From the NCBI GenBank assembly GCA_014804445.1, contig JAAUZU010000006.1, forward strand, positions 1 through 64,000: a stretch of DNA of 64,000 nucleotides, written 5' to 3'. The position numbers and the translations under genes were made by a program. Shown here piece by piece: positions 15,291 through 24,696 of the stretch. This stretch comes from Lachnospiraceae bacterium. Its GTDB lineage: Bacteria; Bacillota; Clostridia; Lachnospirales; Lachnospiraceae. Positions within the stretch are counted from its first letter, which is position 1; every line of letters starts with the position of its first letter. The notes under the pieces were generated by a model. It was given only the letters and a program-made list of their open reading frames with translations. It searched no databases and was not told where the DNA came from.

Positions 15291-17116
15291 GTAAGAGCAA
15301 AAAAAGCAGAGTGCGGGTCTTTGCCAACAATGCCTACGCGGTGAAGACGGTGTGGGGCATTAGCAAAAGGCGTGTTATCCATACGGCAGTGTATGCCGCA
15401 GCAGGCTATGTTGAATGGATTTTCATGAGTATTTTTTTCCTGCGGTACGTGATAAATGCAATTGAAAAAGAAGCGCCGTTTGTCAGGATTCTTGGATTTA
15501 TCGGAATCTGTTTTGCTGTGTTTAGTCTGCTTGCGATGTATACAAGCTACATGAATTCGGTGGTGATACCGTTTACGGACAATCAGATTTATCGCAGTCT
15601 TTACCGCAAATTGTATGCGAAAGCGAGAAATGTGGAGCTGCGCTGTTTTGAGGACGCTGATTTCTATAATAAATACACCATGGCGCTGGATGGTTCCGCA
15701 CAGAAAATGACCAAGTCGGTGGATTTTTTCTTTCAGGTGATTTTCGGTGTCATTGCGGCTGCGGCTGCGTTTTCTTCCATGTATATGATAGATCCGTTTT
15801 CCGTACTGTTCGTCATATCCCCTATCATCGGAAATTTTGTCTTTGGCGGATTGATGAATAAAATATGGGGAGGGCGTTACAACGACAATGTGAAACACAA
15901 CCGCAAGGCGGAGTATGTCAACCGTGTCATGCATCTTGCGGAATATGCAAAAGAAATCCGATATTCCAACATGCATGAATTGATGATGAAACGCTATCAT
16001 GAGGCGGTAGAGGGGAATGTTGCTGTGGCAGACAAGTACGCCAAAAAAGCAATTCTCTATTCATGGGCGCAGAACGTCACGACCTTCGCCCTCGTTTTTG
16101 AGGGAATCATGATTTATGCCGCATACAGGACAATTGTGTCAAAAACAATGGGACTTGCAGAGCTTGCCATCATGTTTACCGCAATGTCAACTTCTTCGTG
16201 GATTTTAATCGGGATGTTCAACAATTTTCTGGAAGCAATGAAAAACGGGCAGTTTCTCGAATACTTCCGTACCTTTATGGAGTATGAGGAAAAAATCCCC
16301 GAAGATCAGGACGGCATCATGCCGGAAGAAAAGGTACATACAGTCGAATTCAGAAATGTCTGCTTTGCATATAAAGAAAACGAACCTGTTATTAACGATC
16401 TGTCATTTCGGATTGAGGGTGACAAAGTCTGCGCACTGGTTGGGCATAACGGTGCGGGCAAATCGACGATTATCAAGCTGCTGTTTCGGCTTTATGACCC
16501 TGTAAGCGGCGAAATTCTTGTGAATGGCGTAAATATTAAGGAGTACAATCTGAAAGCGTACCGAAAATTATTTTCGGCGGCGTTTCAGGATTATAAGGTC
16601 ATGGCAATGTCGGTGAAAGACAATGTGCTGATGGGTGCGAAATTTGAAAATCCAAAAGAAACAGCAGAGCACGCGCTGCAATGCGCAGGGGTCTGGGATA
16701 AGGTACAGTCTCTGCCAAATGGTATCGATACGGTTATGACAAAGGAATTTGATCCTGACGGGGCGGTCTTGTCGGGTGGAGAGCAGCAGAAAATCGTGGT
16801 GGCAAGAGCCTTTGCGCAGAACGCTTCCGTCAAAGTGTTTGACGAGCCATCCAGCGCCCTTGACCCCATTGCGGAGTATGATTTGTATAAGGGTATTATG
16901 GACGAAAGCAAGGGGCATATTACCCTGTTTATTTCTCACAGGCTTTCCTCGGTAAAGGACGCGGATATGGTATTTATGCTTGAAAATGGTTCCGTTATCG
17001 AGCAGGGCAGCCACAGAGAGCTTATGGCGCGGAATGGAAAGTACTGCGAGATGTTTACCAAGCAGGCGCAGAATTATCTTGCGGATGAAAATTACAGAGA
17101 GGAGGCAGAGGCATGA
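15287..17116 (+). CDS. ABC exporter half-transporter, subunit 1
   Basis: This 609-residue protein fuses an N-terminal six-helix exporter membrane domain (about residues 20-325) to a nucleotide-binding domain. Walker A is GHNGAGKSTII near residue 386, the signature is LSGGEQQK near 498, Walker B is VKVFDEPSSALDP and the H-loop is FISHRLSS. In Walker B the usual hydrophobic-rich stretch before DE is intact and the catalytic Glu is present. The gene overlaps the next half-transporter by 4 bases (ATGA), so they form a heterodimer. The cargo is unknown. Exporters of this class move peptides, lipids or drugs. No peptidase C39 domain is present, so it is not a processing bacteriocin exporter. Confidence 0.9.
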   Translation: MSKSKKSRVRVFANNAYAVKTVWGISKRRVIHTAVYAAAGYVEWIFMSIFFLRYVINAIEKEAPFVRILGFIGICFAVFSLLAMYTSYMNSVVIPFTDNQIYRSLYRKLYAKARNVELRCFEDADFYNKYTMALDGSAQKMTKSVDFFFQVIFGVIAAAAAFSSMYMIDPFSVLFVISPIIGNFVFGGLMNKIWGGRYNDNVKHNRKAEYVNRVMHLAEYAKEIRYSNMHELMMKRYHEAVEGNVAVADKYAKKAILYSWAQNVTTFALVFEGIMIYAAYRTIVSKTMGLAELAIMFTAMSTSSWILIGMFNNFLEAMKNGQFLEYFRTFMEYEEKIPEDQDGIMPEEKVHTVEFRNVCFAYKENEPVINDLSFRIEGDKVCALVGHNGAGKSTIIKLLFRLYDPVSGEILVNGVNIKEYNLKAYRKLFSAAFQDYKVMAMSVKDNVLMGAKFENPKETAEHALQCAGVWDKVQSLPNGIDTVMTKEFDPDGAVLSGGEQQKIVVARAFAQNASVKVFDEPSSALDPIAEYDLYKGIMDESKGHITLFISHRLSSVKDADMVFMLENGSVIEQGSHRELMARNGKYCEMFTKQAQNYLADENYREEAEA

Positions 17117-18909
17117 AAAAACACAGCTTCAGAAAAGTGATTACTGATAACTGGTTTCTGTTTCGACTTTGTTTCAAGGCAGCCCCCGTCTGTGCCATCC
17201 TGCTGATTACAGAGTATATCAGAAACGAAGTTGTCATATTTCTGGAATTTACATTCGGATTGAATTATGTACTGGAATGTGCGGAATTCGGAAGGCCGTT
17301 TCGGGACGCGGCAGTATTCTTACTTTGCCTGCTTAGCTTTGTAGTGCTAGGACTGCTTTTTAACGCTTATCTTTATCAGAAAGTGCAGATGAAGAGCATG
17401 CCCAAGATGAAACAGGCAATGAAGGAGATGATGTATCAAAAGGCGAGGGAAATCGACCTTGCCTGTTACGATGACCCTCAATTTTATAATGATTATGTGT
17501 TGTCGGTTTCCGAGGCGGAAAATCAGGTTGACAGAATGTTTGGCGTATTGCAGGGTCTGTTCACGGGAGTTACCTCCATTCTCCTCTCGGGCGCGTTTTT
17601 TGCCGGGAACGACCCTGTTTCCTTCCTGTTTGTTGCGGTTTCTTTTGTTGCTTCGCTTTGGGCGGGCAAGGCGCTGAATAAGTTGAATTTTAATATCCGG
17701 AATGAGAAAAATCCTTATGAGCGCAAGCTGGGATATGTCAACCGTGTGTTCTATCTGAACGATTATGCGAAAGAAGTGCGGCTGAACACCGAGGTTTCGG
17801 ACTTGCTTTTGCAGGATTTTGATGCAACCAATGACAGCACTCTCGAAATCGACAGGAAATATGCAGGAAAACGTTTCTTCCGGCAATTTGCGAAGGACTA
17901 TCTCTGCAACGATTTCCTCATTGATGTTGTCTATATGGTTTATCTGGTATACAGCGCAGCGGTTCTTCACAGAATTTCATACAGCAATGTTGCAGTGATG
18001 AGAGGTGCAGCAAACCGTATGAAAAACAAAATGCGTCAATTTTCAGGTGTTTATCCGCAAATGCAGGAAATCAGCCTGTATGTGGAAAAAATGCAGAATT
18101 TCTTAAATATCAAACCTGAAATTATCAGCAGAAAAAACCGTGCTTTGCCGGAAAAACCCGCGGAAATCGAGTTGAAAAACGTATCTTTTGGATACAATGA
18201 AAAGGATGGTTATATCCTGAAAAATATCAGTATGAAAATAGAGCCGTACAGTAAAATTGCGATTGTCGGCTATAACGGCGCGGGAAAAACCACGCTGATA
18301 AAACTGATTATGCGTCTGTATGACCCGAACGAGGGTGAAATTCTCCTTGACGGCGTCAATATCAAGGAATACAACGTGGAGGAGTACCGCCGCAAAATCG
18401 GAACGGTTTTTCAGGATTTCAAAATTTTTGCGGCAACGGTAAAAGAAAATGTGCTGCTTGACTTTGCTGAAAAAGGTTCTGATGAAGCAGTCAGAACAGC
18501 CATAGAAAAAAGTGGTTTTACCGAACGTCTGGAAACGCTGCCCGGCGGACTGTCAACCAATCTGACAACGGAATTTGAGGATGACGGCGTGAACCTTTCA
18601 GGCGGCGAAGGACAAAAGCTGGCGGTGGCAAGGGTATTTTACAAGGAGGCAAATCTGATTATCCTCGACGAGCCGTCCTCCGCCCTTGACCCCATAGCCG
18701 AGTATCATCTCAATCATTCGATGCTTTCGGCTGCGGAACATAAATCGGTCGTGTTTATTTCTCATCGGCTTTCCACAACCAGAATTGCCGACAGGATATA
18801 TATGCTTGAAAATGGCAGTATTATCGAGGAGGGGAGCCATGATACGCTTCTTGAAAACGGCGGCAAATATGCAAAAATGTGGAGAGTGCAGGCGGGGCAG
18901 TATCTGTAA
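17113..18909 (+). CDS. ABC exporter half-transporter, subunit 2
   Basis: This 598-residue partner of the preceding gene has the same plan: membrane helices over about residues 20-310, Walker A GYNGAGKTTLI near residue 386, signature LSGGEGQK near 496, Walker B LIILDEPSSALDP and H-loop FISHRLST. Both ATP sites therefore look catalytically competent. The start ATG 17113 lies within the last codons of the first subunit, behind GAGGAGGCAGAGG. A lipoprotein gene follows 12 bases after the stop and probably belongs to the same transcript. Confidence 0.9.
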   Translation: MKKHSFRKVITDNWFLFRLCFKAAPVCAILLITEYIRNEVVIFLEFTFGLNYVLECAEFGRPFRDAAVFLLCLLSFVVLGLLFNAYLYQKVQMKSMPKMKQAMKEMMYQKAREIDLACYDDPQFYNDYVLSVSEAENQVDRMFGVLQGLFTGVTSILLSGAFFAGNDPVSFLFVAVSFVASLWAGKALNKLNFNIRNEKNPYERKLGYVNRVFYLNDYAKEVRLNTEVSDLLLQDFDATNDSTLEIDRKYAGKRFFRQFAKDYLCNDFLIDVVYMVYLVYSAAVLHRISYSNVAVMRGAANRMKNKMRQFSGVYPQMQEISLYVEKMQNFLNIKPEIISRKNRALPEKPAEIELKNVSFGYNEKDGYILKNISMKIEPYSKIAIVGYNGAGKTTLIKLIMRLYDPNEGEILLDGVNIKEYNVEEYRRKIGTVFQDFKIFAATVKENVLLDFAEKGSDEAVRTAIEKSGFTERLETLPGGLSTNLTTEFEDDGVNLSGGEGQKLAVARVFYKEANLIILDEPSSALDPIAEYHLNHSMLSAAEHKSVVFISHRLSTTRIADRIYMLENGSIIEEGSHDTLLENGGKYAKMWRVQAGQYL

Positions 18910-18921
18910 AAGGAGATTATT

Positions 18922-19587
18922 TTGACAGAATATGTTGTGTATGTCATTTTGTTTTTTTGCTCATGCCTGTCAGGCTGTCACGAGAAGGCACCGGTACCAA
19001 AATTCTGGCAGGAGGCTTACTTTGAAATAATAGAAGAGCAGGAAGTCAGTGACAATCTATCCATCTATTTGATAGATGTCAATTTTGATGCTGTACCGGA
19101 ATTGTTTTTTGTGTGGCAGGCGGCAAACGGTAATACCGCTATTATGAATGGATTTTCATATCAGGACGGCGAGATTGTCAACATGGATTTTGGAGAGTGG
19201 CTTCTCCCTGACTCTTTTTTGTGTTACCAAAATAAGGATTCAGAAGAACTTACTTGGATGGTGATGGGCAATTATAACATGGGTCTGGCAGTCTATGAGT
19301 ATGTATGGTATATGCTTGATTTTTCAGATTTTCGCCATATAGTACGGGAATCCTTTTTTGGGTATACGGTAAACTATGACGCAGAAGGTAGTGCCTCCTA
19401 TACCGATGCAGACGGCAATCCCGTGACAATGGATATGATTGCGGCGCAGGAACAGGCTTTGTTTGCCGATTATGAGCCGGTAGAAACGGTAAGTGTAAAA
19501 AGTGATATGAAAACGTTGCAAAACAGGGAGGCGTTTTGGAACTTGACAGCGGAGTACGAGGCAAAGCAGCGGATAGGTCAGCCGTAA
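18922..19587 (+). CDS. Predicted lipoprotein, unknown function
   Basis: This 221-residue protein starts at TTG 18922, eight bases after AAAAGGAG. Its N-terminus is hydrophobic and ends in a lipobox, LSGC, with the lipidated Cys at residue 19. The n-region lacks the usual basic residues (MTEYVV...), so export is likely but not certain. The rest is soluble and rich in acidic and aromatic residues (for example IYLIDVNFDAVPELFFVW), similar in style to secreted Lachnospiraceae lipoproteins with EF-hand-like or DUF segments. It follows the ABC exporter closely, so it could assist or depend on it. Its function is not identified. Confidence 0.7.
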   Translation: MTEYVVYVILFFCSCLSGCHEKAPVPKFWQEAYFEIIEEQEVSDNLSIYLIDVNFDAVPELFFVWQAANGNTAIMNGFSYQDGEIVNMDFGEWLLPDSFLCYQNKDSEELTWMVMGNYNMGLAVYEYVWYMLDFSDFRHIVRESFFGYTVNYDAEGSASYTDADGNPVTMDMIAAQEQALFADYEPVETVSVKSDMKTLQNREAFWNLTAEYEAKQRIGQP

Positions 19588-19616
19588 ATTCTTTTTAGGA
19601 TTTACGGCTGTTTTCT
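19579..19616 (+). terminator. Terminator overlapping the lipoprotein stop
   Basis: This perfect 11-bp stem CAGCCGTAAAT (19579-19589) / ATTTACGGCTG (19600-19610) is followed by TTTTCTTT. It includes the stop codon of the plus-strand gene and reaches into the last codons of the convergent oxidoreductase. The minus-strand side has no T-run, so it mainly serves the plus strand. Confidence 0.75.
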
Positions 19617-20929
19617 TTCCATGTTTCTGTGCCGGGTAAATCCTCCGTTGCGGGATTGTAGATTAATTTGCCGTCCCTGGTAAAGCGGGAGCCGTGGCAG
19701 GGGCAGTCCCAGGTTTTGTCAAGGGCGTTCCATTTGAGGGCGCAGCCCATATGGGGGCAGCGCAGGCGGGAAGGCGTCAGAAGTCCTGCAATAGAGGAAC
19801 CCATATTGCACCAAAGCTGTTTGGTAAACATATTTCGCGCCGGAGAGAACACGCCGGCGTATTTATTTTGTCTGCCGGTCACCATATCAGTGAGAATACG
19901 TGCTGCGGTCATGGAGGAAGTCATGCCCCATTCATTAAAGCCTGTGGCGACATAAACATTGGGAAGGACGTTGCTGTAGGGGCCGATGTAGGGAATACCG
20001 TCGAGGCTGATGCAGTCCTGTGCCGACCATGCATAACGCTCAGAAGAGGAGGGATAATGTTCCATGACAAAATTTTTCAAAGGAGCAAAATAACAGCCGG
20101 ACTTTCCGGTGCGGTGGTCGCCGCCGCCCACAAGCAGAAGCTTGCCATAGCTTCTGAAATACAGCCCGTTTTTGCCGTATTCCGTGTAGGAGCCGGACAC
20201 AGTATCAGCCCCTTCCACAGCCAGCACATAGGAACGCCTTTGGAACAGTTTTGCAAAAAACATGCCACAGCCGTTCCAGAATGGAAAATGGGATGCAACG
20301 ATGATTTTATCCGCGGCGATGGAAAAATGCTCTGCCAAAGCCAGACCGGGTTTCAGCGCAAGGATTTTGGTATGTTCCCGTATATTCAGGTTTTTGGCAA
20401 TTTCCGCAAGGAATTTCAAAGGGTGGAACTGTGCCTGAGAGGGAAATTCTACGGCGGCAAGTGCAGGGCGGGGAAGGGGAATTTCGTGCAGCAGGCGGGC
20501 ATTATAGCCGAGCGCGTGCAGCGCCTTTACCTCGTCCTCCATAAGCGGGCTGCTTTCGCAGGAATAGAGGCAGGCAGGAATTTCTTCAAAGTCACAGTCG
20601 ATATTTTTGCACAGTGATTTGTAAGTGGAAACAGCGTGCAGATTGGCCTCCAGATAAAGGCGCGCCTTGGTGTAGCCGAATTTTTTCATGAGAGTCTGGT
20701 AGAGCGTATCGTGCTGCGCCGATATGACGGCGGTGGTTCCGGCAGTGGCGCCGCCGCCAATGGTATCCGCCTCGCAGAGAATATAATCCACGCCGGCCTG
20801 TTCTAAAAAATAGGCGCAGAGAATACCGGCCATGCCGCCGCCTATGATGCAGACCTTTGTTTTTTCATCGCGTGACAGAGTGGGAAAAGAAGGAAGGGTA
20901 ACCGTGTCGGTCCATAGTGATTTTATCAT
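19595..20929 (-). CDS. FAD-dependent oxidoreductase with C-terminal Rieske [2Fe-2S] domain
   Basis: This 444-residue protein has an N-terminal DAO-type FAD domain. Its dinucleotide-binding motif is IIGGGMAGILCAYFLEQAG at residues 28-46, followed by GGGATAGTTAVISAQHD. A C-terminal Rieske domain (about 395-440) has the cluster ligands CPHMGC and CPCHGSRF, that is two Cys and two His as required. It is likely a soluble redox enzyme that passes electrons between FAD and the iron-sulfur centre. Proteins with this two-domain plan occur in many Firmicutes and have no settled substrate. AGGAGC precedes ATG 20929. It is transcribed alone on the minus strand between two convergent or divergent units. 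Confidence 0.88.
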   Translation of the reverse strand: MIKSLWTDTVTLPSFPTLSRDEKTKVCIIGGGMAGILCAYFLEQAGVDYILCEADTIGGGATAGTTAVISAQHDTLYQTLMKKFGYTKARLYLEANLHAVSTYKSLCKNIDCDFEEIPACLYSCESSPLMEDEVKALHALGYNARLLHEIPLPRPALAAVEFPSQAQFHPLKFLAEIAKNLNIREHTKILALKPGLALAEHFSIAADKIIVASHFPFWNGCGMFFAKLFQRRSYVLAVEGADTVSGSYTEYGKNGLYFRSYGKLLLVGGGDHRTGKSGCYFAPLKNFVMEHYPSSSERYAWSAQDCISLDGIPYIGPYSNVLPNVYVATGFNEWGMTSSMTAARILTDMVTGRQNKYAGVFSPARNMFTKQLWCNMGSSIAGLLTPSRLRCPHMGCALKWNALDKTWDCPCHGSRFTRDGKLIYNPATEDLPGTETWKENSRKS

Positions 20930-21018
20930 AATACTGCTCCTGTTTTTATCTTAAGTATTGCCTGTCGAAAGGAAAATATAAGTGCTGACGAATTTTTGGT
21001 GCAACATTTTTAGAGATA

Positions 21019-21027
21019 TGGTACAAT
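21019..21027 (+). promoter_or_regulatory. Extended -10 promoter for the zinc-finger/polA unit
   Basis: TGGTACAAT (TACAAT at 21022-21027) matches an extended -10. The -35 region (GTGCAA at 17-base spacing, TTGGTG further out) is poor. It lies about 60 bases before the start at 21088. Confidence 0.45.
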
Positions 21028-21087
21028 GAAAAGGAAATTGCAGGAAGCTTAGCCGCCGGTTCCAAACAGGCGGAAGAGAGGTTTGCT

Positions 21088-21408
21088 ATGGATTGTAAGG
21101 AATTTGAAAAGAAAATACCGGCATTTGTGGCAAATGCATTGGATTATAAGGAATTGGACAACTTTCTTTCCCATGTGGAGGACTGCGCCGAGTGCAGAGA
21201 GGAGCTTACCATACAGGTATTGATATCAGAGGGTCTGGCGCGGTTGGAGGAAGGCAGCGCCTTTGATTTGCAGAGGGAGCTGAAGCGGCGTATGCAGGAA
21301 GCGGAAAAAAGCATACGGCTGCACCGAATGTTCCGATATATCGGCATTACCATGGAGGCTGTCGCAGTGGCTGCGGTGATTCTGCTGGCGATTGTATTTG
21401 CATTATAG
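21088..21408 (+). CDS. Small membrane protein with anti-sigma-type zinc finger
   Basis: This 106-residue protein has an N-terminal zf-HC2 motif, with His-x3-Cys-x2-Cys in SHVEDCAECREEL (residues 29-41) plus the early Cys in MDCKEFE. A coiled helical stretch follows, then one membrane helix at the C-terminus (about 83-105). This is the layout of a ZAS-type anti-sigma factor with the inside domain at the N-terminus. No ECF sigma gene is adjacent; polA follows after 18 bases. It may act on a sigma factor encoded elsewhere, or the finger may have another partner. GAAGAGAGG precedes ATG 21088. Confidence 0.75.
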   Translation: MDCKEFEKKIPAFVANALDYKELDNFLSHVEDCAECREELTIQVLISEGLARLEEGSAFDLQRELKRRMQEAEKSIRLHRMFRYIGITMEAVAVAAVILLAIVFAL

Positions 21409-21426
21409 GAAAAGATGGAGATTCAT

Positions 21427-24075
21427 ATGAGTGATAAAATCGTATTGATAGACGGACACAGTATATTGAACAGGGCTTTTTACGGAGTGCCGGATTTGAC
21501 AAATGCGGCGGGACTTCACACCAATGCAATATACGGCTTTTTAAATATTATGTTCAAGATACTGGAGGAGGAAAAGCCTGCGTATCTTGCCGTGGCGTTT
21601 GACAGGAAAGAGCCGACGTTTCGGCATGAGATGTATGCGGCGTACAAGGGGACAAGAAAGCCCATGCCGGAGGAGCTTAGGGAGCAGGTACCTGTGATGA
21701 AGGAGCTGCTTGGTGCCATGGAGATCCAGATACTGGAGCATGCCGGATGGGAGGCGGACGATATTCTGGGAAGCCTTGCGAAGCAGTCAGAAGAGAAGGG
21801 TATGGAGGTTTCTCTGGTATCAGGTGACAGGGACCTTTTACAGATTGCTTCAAATCACATTAAAATACGGATTCCTAAGACAAAATCGGGAAAGACGGAG
21901 ATAGAGGACTACTATGCGGACGATGTGCAGGCACGTTATCAGGTAAATCCACAGCAGTTTATCGAGTTGAAGGCGTTGATGGGAGATGCGTCGGACAATA
22001 TCCCCGGCGTTCCGAAGATTGGGGAAAAGACGGCGACGGAGCTGATGACAGCTTATGGTTCCATCGATAATATCTATGCACATCTGGAGGAAATTAAGAA
22101 AAAATCGGTGAAGGAAACCCTTGCGGCGAACAGGGAGCTGGCGGATTTGAGCAAGCAGCTCGCCACCATCAAGACGGACTGTGAACTGGATTTTTCCTAT
22201 GACAAGGCAAGGGCGGAGGGCTTTTATACTAAAGAGGCATATGCCCTGTGTAAGAAGCTGGAATTTAAAAATATCCTAAGTCGGTTTGACAGCGAAGCGG
22301 CGGAGAGCACGGATTCCCTGACGGAAGGGTTTCGGACGGTGATATCACTTGCTGATGCGCAGGCGGTTTTCAAAAAGGCGGAGTCCGCAGAGGAAGTGGG
22401 CTTCTATCTGCTGGCGGATGGCCGGGAGAAGGAAGACATTACGGGGCTTGCGCTTGCTGTATCAAAGGACGATGTCTGTTTTCTTGCTGTGAATGAGGAG
22501 ATTACCGACGCTTACCTGCGAGAGCGCCTGGCGGCGTTATCTGCAAGTACCCGTCTTTCGGTGTTTGATATCAAGCAGTACTATTCTTTGATAGAAAAAG
22601 AGCATACAGACAGTTATTTTGACATTTTAATAGCGGCATATCTGCTGAACCCGTTAAAGAATGACTATGATACGGAAGCGATTGCAGGCGAGCATTTGGG
22701 CTGGATGCTGCCCGGACACAAGGAGGTATTCGGAAAGGATACCCACAGGGCCGGCTATGAAAAAAATCCGGAGAAATGTGCGGAATATGCCTGCTATGAG
22801 GCTTTGACGGCGCTTGCAGCAAAGCCTGTGCTTGTGGAAAAACTGAAAGAAGCAGGCATGTACCGGCTGATGTGTGAAATCGAGATGCCGCTGTCCTTAG
22901 TCCTGTTTGACATGGAGCGGCTGGGGATGCTGGTGCGCCCCGAGGAACTGAAGGAGTACGGGGAACGCCTGACGGGCAGGATTGCGCAGCTCGAGGAACA
23001 GATTCACACAGAGGCAGGCACGGATTTCAATATCAATTCGCCCAAGCAGTTAGGTGAAATTTTATTTGAAAAGCTGCAGCTTCCGGGCGGCAAAAAGACA
23101 AAAACAGGGTATTCCACGGCGGCTGAGGTGTTGGAGAAGCTGGCGCCGGAGCATAAGATTGTGCAGGATATTCTGGAGTACCGTGGGCTTGCCAAGTTAA
23201 AGTCCACCTATGCGGACGGACTTTCGACCTGTATCGGTGCGGATGGCAGGATTCACTCAAACTTCAACCAGACCATAACGGCGACCGGAAGAATCAGTTC
23301 TACGGAGCCAAATCTGCAGAATATTCCCATGCGCATGGAATTGGGAAGACAGATTCGCAAAGTATTCGTACCCAAGGAAGGCTTTGTCTTTACCGATGCG
23401 GATTACTCTCAGATTGAATTGCGCGTACTGGCGCATATGTCGGGAGACGAACAACTGATTGAAGCATACCGGACGGAACAGGATATCCATCGTATCACGG
23501 CTTCGAAGGTGTTCCACACGCCTTTTGAAGAGGTGACGGATTTGCAGCGGCGGAATGCCAAGGCAGTCAACTTTGGCATTGTGTATGGCATCAGTTCCTT
23601 CGGTTTAAGTCAGGATTTGAGCATTACGAAAAAAGAGGCTGCAGAATATATCGAGCAGTATTTTGCCACCTATCCCGGCATCAAATCTTTTTTGGACGGA
23701 CTGGTAAAAAATGCGAAGGAACGCGGCTATGCCGAGACGCTCTTTGGGCGCAGGCGCCCGGTGCCGGAGCTCCATTCAGGCAATTTCATGCAGCGCTCCT
23801 TTGGTGAGAGAATAGCCATGAATTCACCGATTCAGGGAACGGCGGCGGATATCATCAAGATTGCCATGATAAAGGTGTGGCGGGCGCTTCGGGAGGAAAA
23901 CTTAAAATCCCGCCTGATTCTGCAGGTGCATGACGAGCTGCTGATTGAAACCGCCATCGGCGAAGAAAAAAGGGTTGCGGAAATTCTGGCAGACTGCATG
24001 AGCAGGGCAGCAGAACTGTCCGTGGAGCTCGCCATCGACATGCATACCGGCGCAAACTGGTATGAGGCAAAATAA
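21427..24075 (+). CDS. polA: DNA polymerase I
   Basis: This 882-residue enzyme is used for Okazaki-fragment processing and repair synthesis. The N-terminal 5'-3' nuclease domain (1-~290) has LIDGHSILNRAFYG, AFDRKEPTFRH, WEADDILG and GDASDNIPG. The middle 3'-5' exonuclease-like domain (about 300-480) lacks the DxE metal-binding motif (VGFYLLADGRE in its place), so proofreading is probably absent, as in Bacillus-type Pol I. The polymerase domain has motif A DYSQIELRVLAH, motif B RRNAKAVNFGIVYG and motif C QVHDELL. The start is placed at ATG 21427 with GGAG six bases upstream. ATG 21415 is an alternative with poorer spacing. coaE follows after 15 bases. Confidence 0.96.
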   Translation: MSDKIVLIDGHSILNRAFYGVPDLTNAAGLHTNAIYGFLNIMFKILEEEKPAYLAVAFDRKEPTFRHEMYAAYKGTRKPMPEELREQVPVMKELLGAMEIQILEHAGWEADDILGSLAKQSEEKGMEVSLVSGDRDLLQIASNHIKIRIPKTKSGKTEIEDYYADDVQARYQVNPQQFIELKALMGDASDNIPGVPKIGEKTATELMTAYGSIDNIYAHLEEIKKKSVKETLAANRELADLSKQLATIKTDCELDFSYDKARAEGFYTKEAYALCKKLEFKNILSRFDSEAAESTDSLTEGFRTVISLADAQAVFKKAESAEEVGFYLLADGREKEDITGLALAVSKDDVCFLAVNEEITDAYLRERLAALSASTRLSVFDIKQYYSLIEKEHTDSYFDILIAAYLLNPLKNDYDTEAIAGEHLGWMLPGHKEVFGKDTHRAGYEKNPEKCAEYACYEALTALAAKPVLVEKLKEAGMYRLMCEIEMPLSLVLFDMERLGMLVRPEELKEYGERLTGRIAQLEEQIHTEAGTDFNINSPKQLGEILFEKLQLPGGKKTKTGYSTAAEVLEKLAPEHKIVQDILEYRGLAKLKSTYADGLSTCIGADGRIHSNFNQTITATGRISSTEPNLQNIPMRMELGRQIRKVFVPKEGFVFTDADYSQIELRVLAHMSGDEQLIEAYRTEQDIHRITASKVFHTPFEEVTDLQRRNAKAVNFGIVYGISSFGLSQDLSITKKEAAEYIEQYFATYPGIKSFLDGLVKNAKERGYAETLFGRRRPVPELHSGNFMQRSFGERIAMNSPIQGTAADIIKIAMIKVWRALREENLKSRLILQVHDELLIETAIGEEKRVAEILADCMSRAAELSVELAIDMHTGANWYEAK

Positions 24076-24090
24076 TAACGGGGGTTTTTT

Positions 24091-24696
24091 ATGCGGCTGA
24101 TAGGCATTACCGGCGGGGTTGGAGCCGGAAAAACAGAAATACTGGATTTTATCAGACGGCACTACCGCTGCAGGATTTATTTGGCGGACGAGGTGGCGCA
24201 CCTGATACAGCAGCCGGGGCATGCATGCTATGATAAGATAGCGGCGCTGCTCGGAAGCGGCGTCTTAAAAGAAGATGGCAGTATAGACCGGGGAAAAATG
24301 GCGGCAAGGATTTTCGTTGACAACGAGCTGTTAAAAAAAGTAAACGCCATTGTTCATCCGGCTGTCAGGGAATATCTGGAACATGCAGTGGAGGAAGCGC
24401 GCGCAGATAAAGAAACAGAACTGTTTTTTATTGAGGCGGCACTGCTGATTGAAAACGGCTATCGGGATTATGTGGATGAAATGTGGTATATCTACGCACC
24501 TGTCGGTGTCAGAAAGGAACGGCTCAGACAGAGCAGAAGCTACAGTGACGAAAAGACAGAGCAGATTATGCAAAGCCAGCTCTCGGAGGAGCGCTTTCGC
24601 CAGAACTGCGATTTTGTGATAAACAATGACGCTTCACTTGCAGAAGCGCATGAACAGATTAAGAAAAGACTGGAGGCATACACGTGGCAGGAATAG
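24091..24696 (+). CDS. coaE: Dephospho-CoA kinase
   Basis: This 201-residue enzyme phosphorylates dephospho-CoA, the last step of coenzyme A synthesis. The P-loop is GITGGVGAGKTEI at residues 5-17. The substrate region LADEVAH, the lid-like HPAVREYL and the ALLIENGY segment are typical of CoaE. It sits between polA and the FtsA-like gene, and its 3' end overlaps that gene by 13 bases. A polA-coaE arrangement is common in Clostridia. Confidence 0.94.
   Translation: MRLIGITGGVGAGKTEILDFIRRHYRCRIYLADEVAHLIQQPGHACYDKIAALLGSGVLKEDGSIDRGKMAARIFVDNELLKKVNAIVHPAVREYLEHAVEEARADKETELFFIEAALLIENGYRDYVDEMWYIYAPVGVRKERLRQSRSYSDEKTEQIMQSQLSEERFRQNCDFVINNDASLAEAHEQIKKRLEAYTWQE

Noticed and set aside
19694-20617. 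A 307-codon open frame on the plus strand opposite the Rieske oxidoreductase
   Set aside because: It lies entirely opposite a well-conserved minus-strand gene, has no ribosome binding site or recognised domain, and its composition is that of an antisense shadow.
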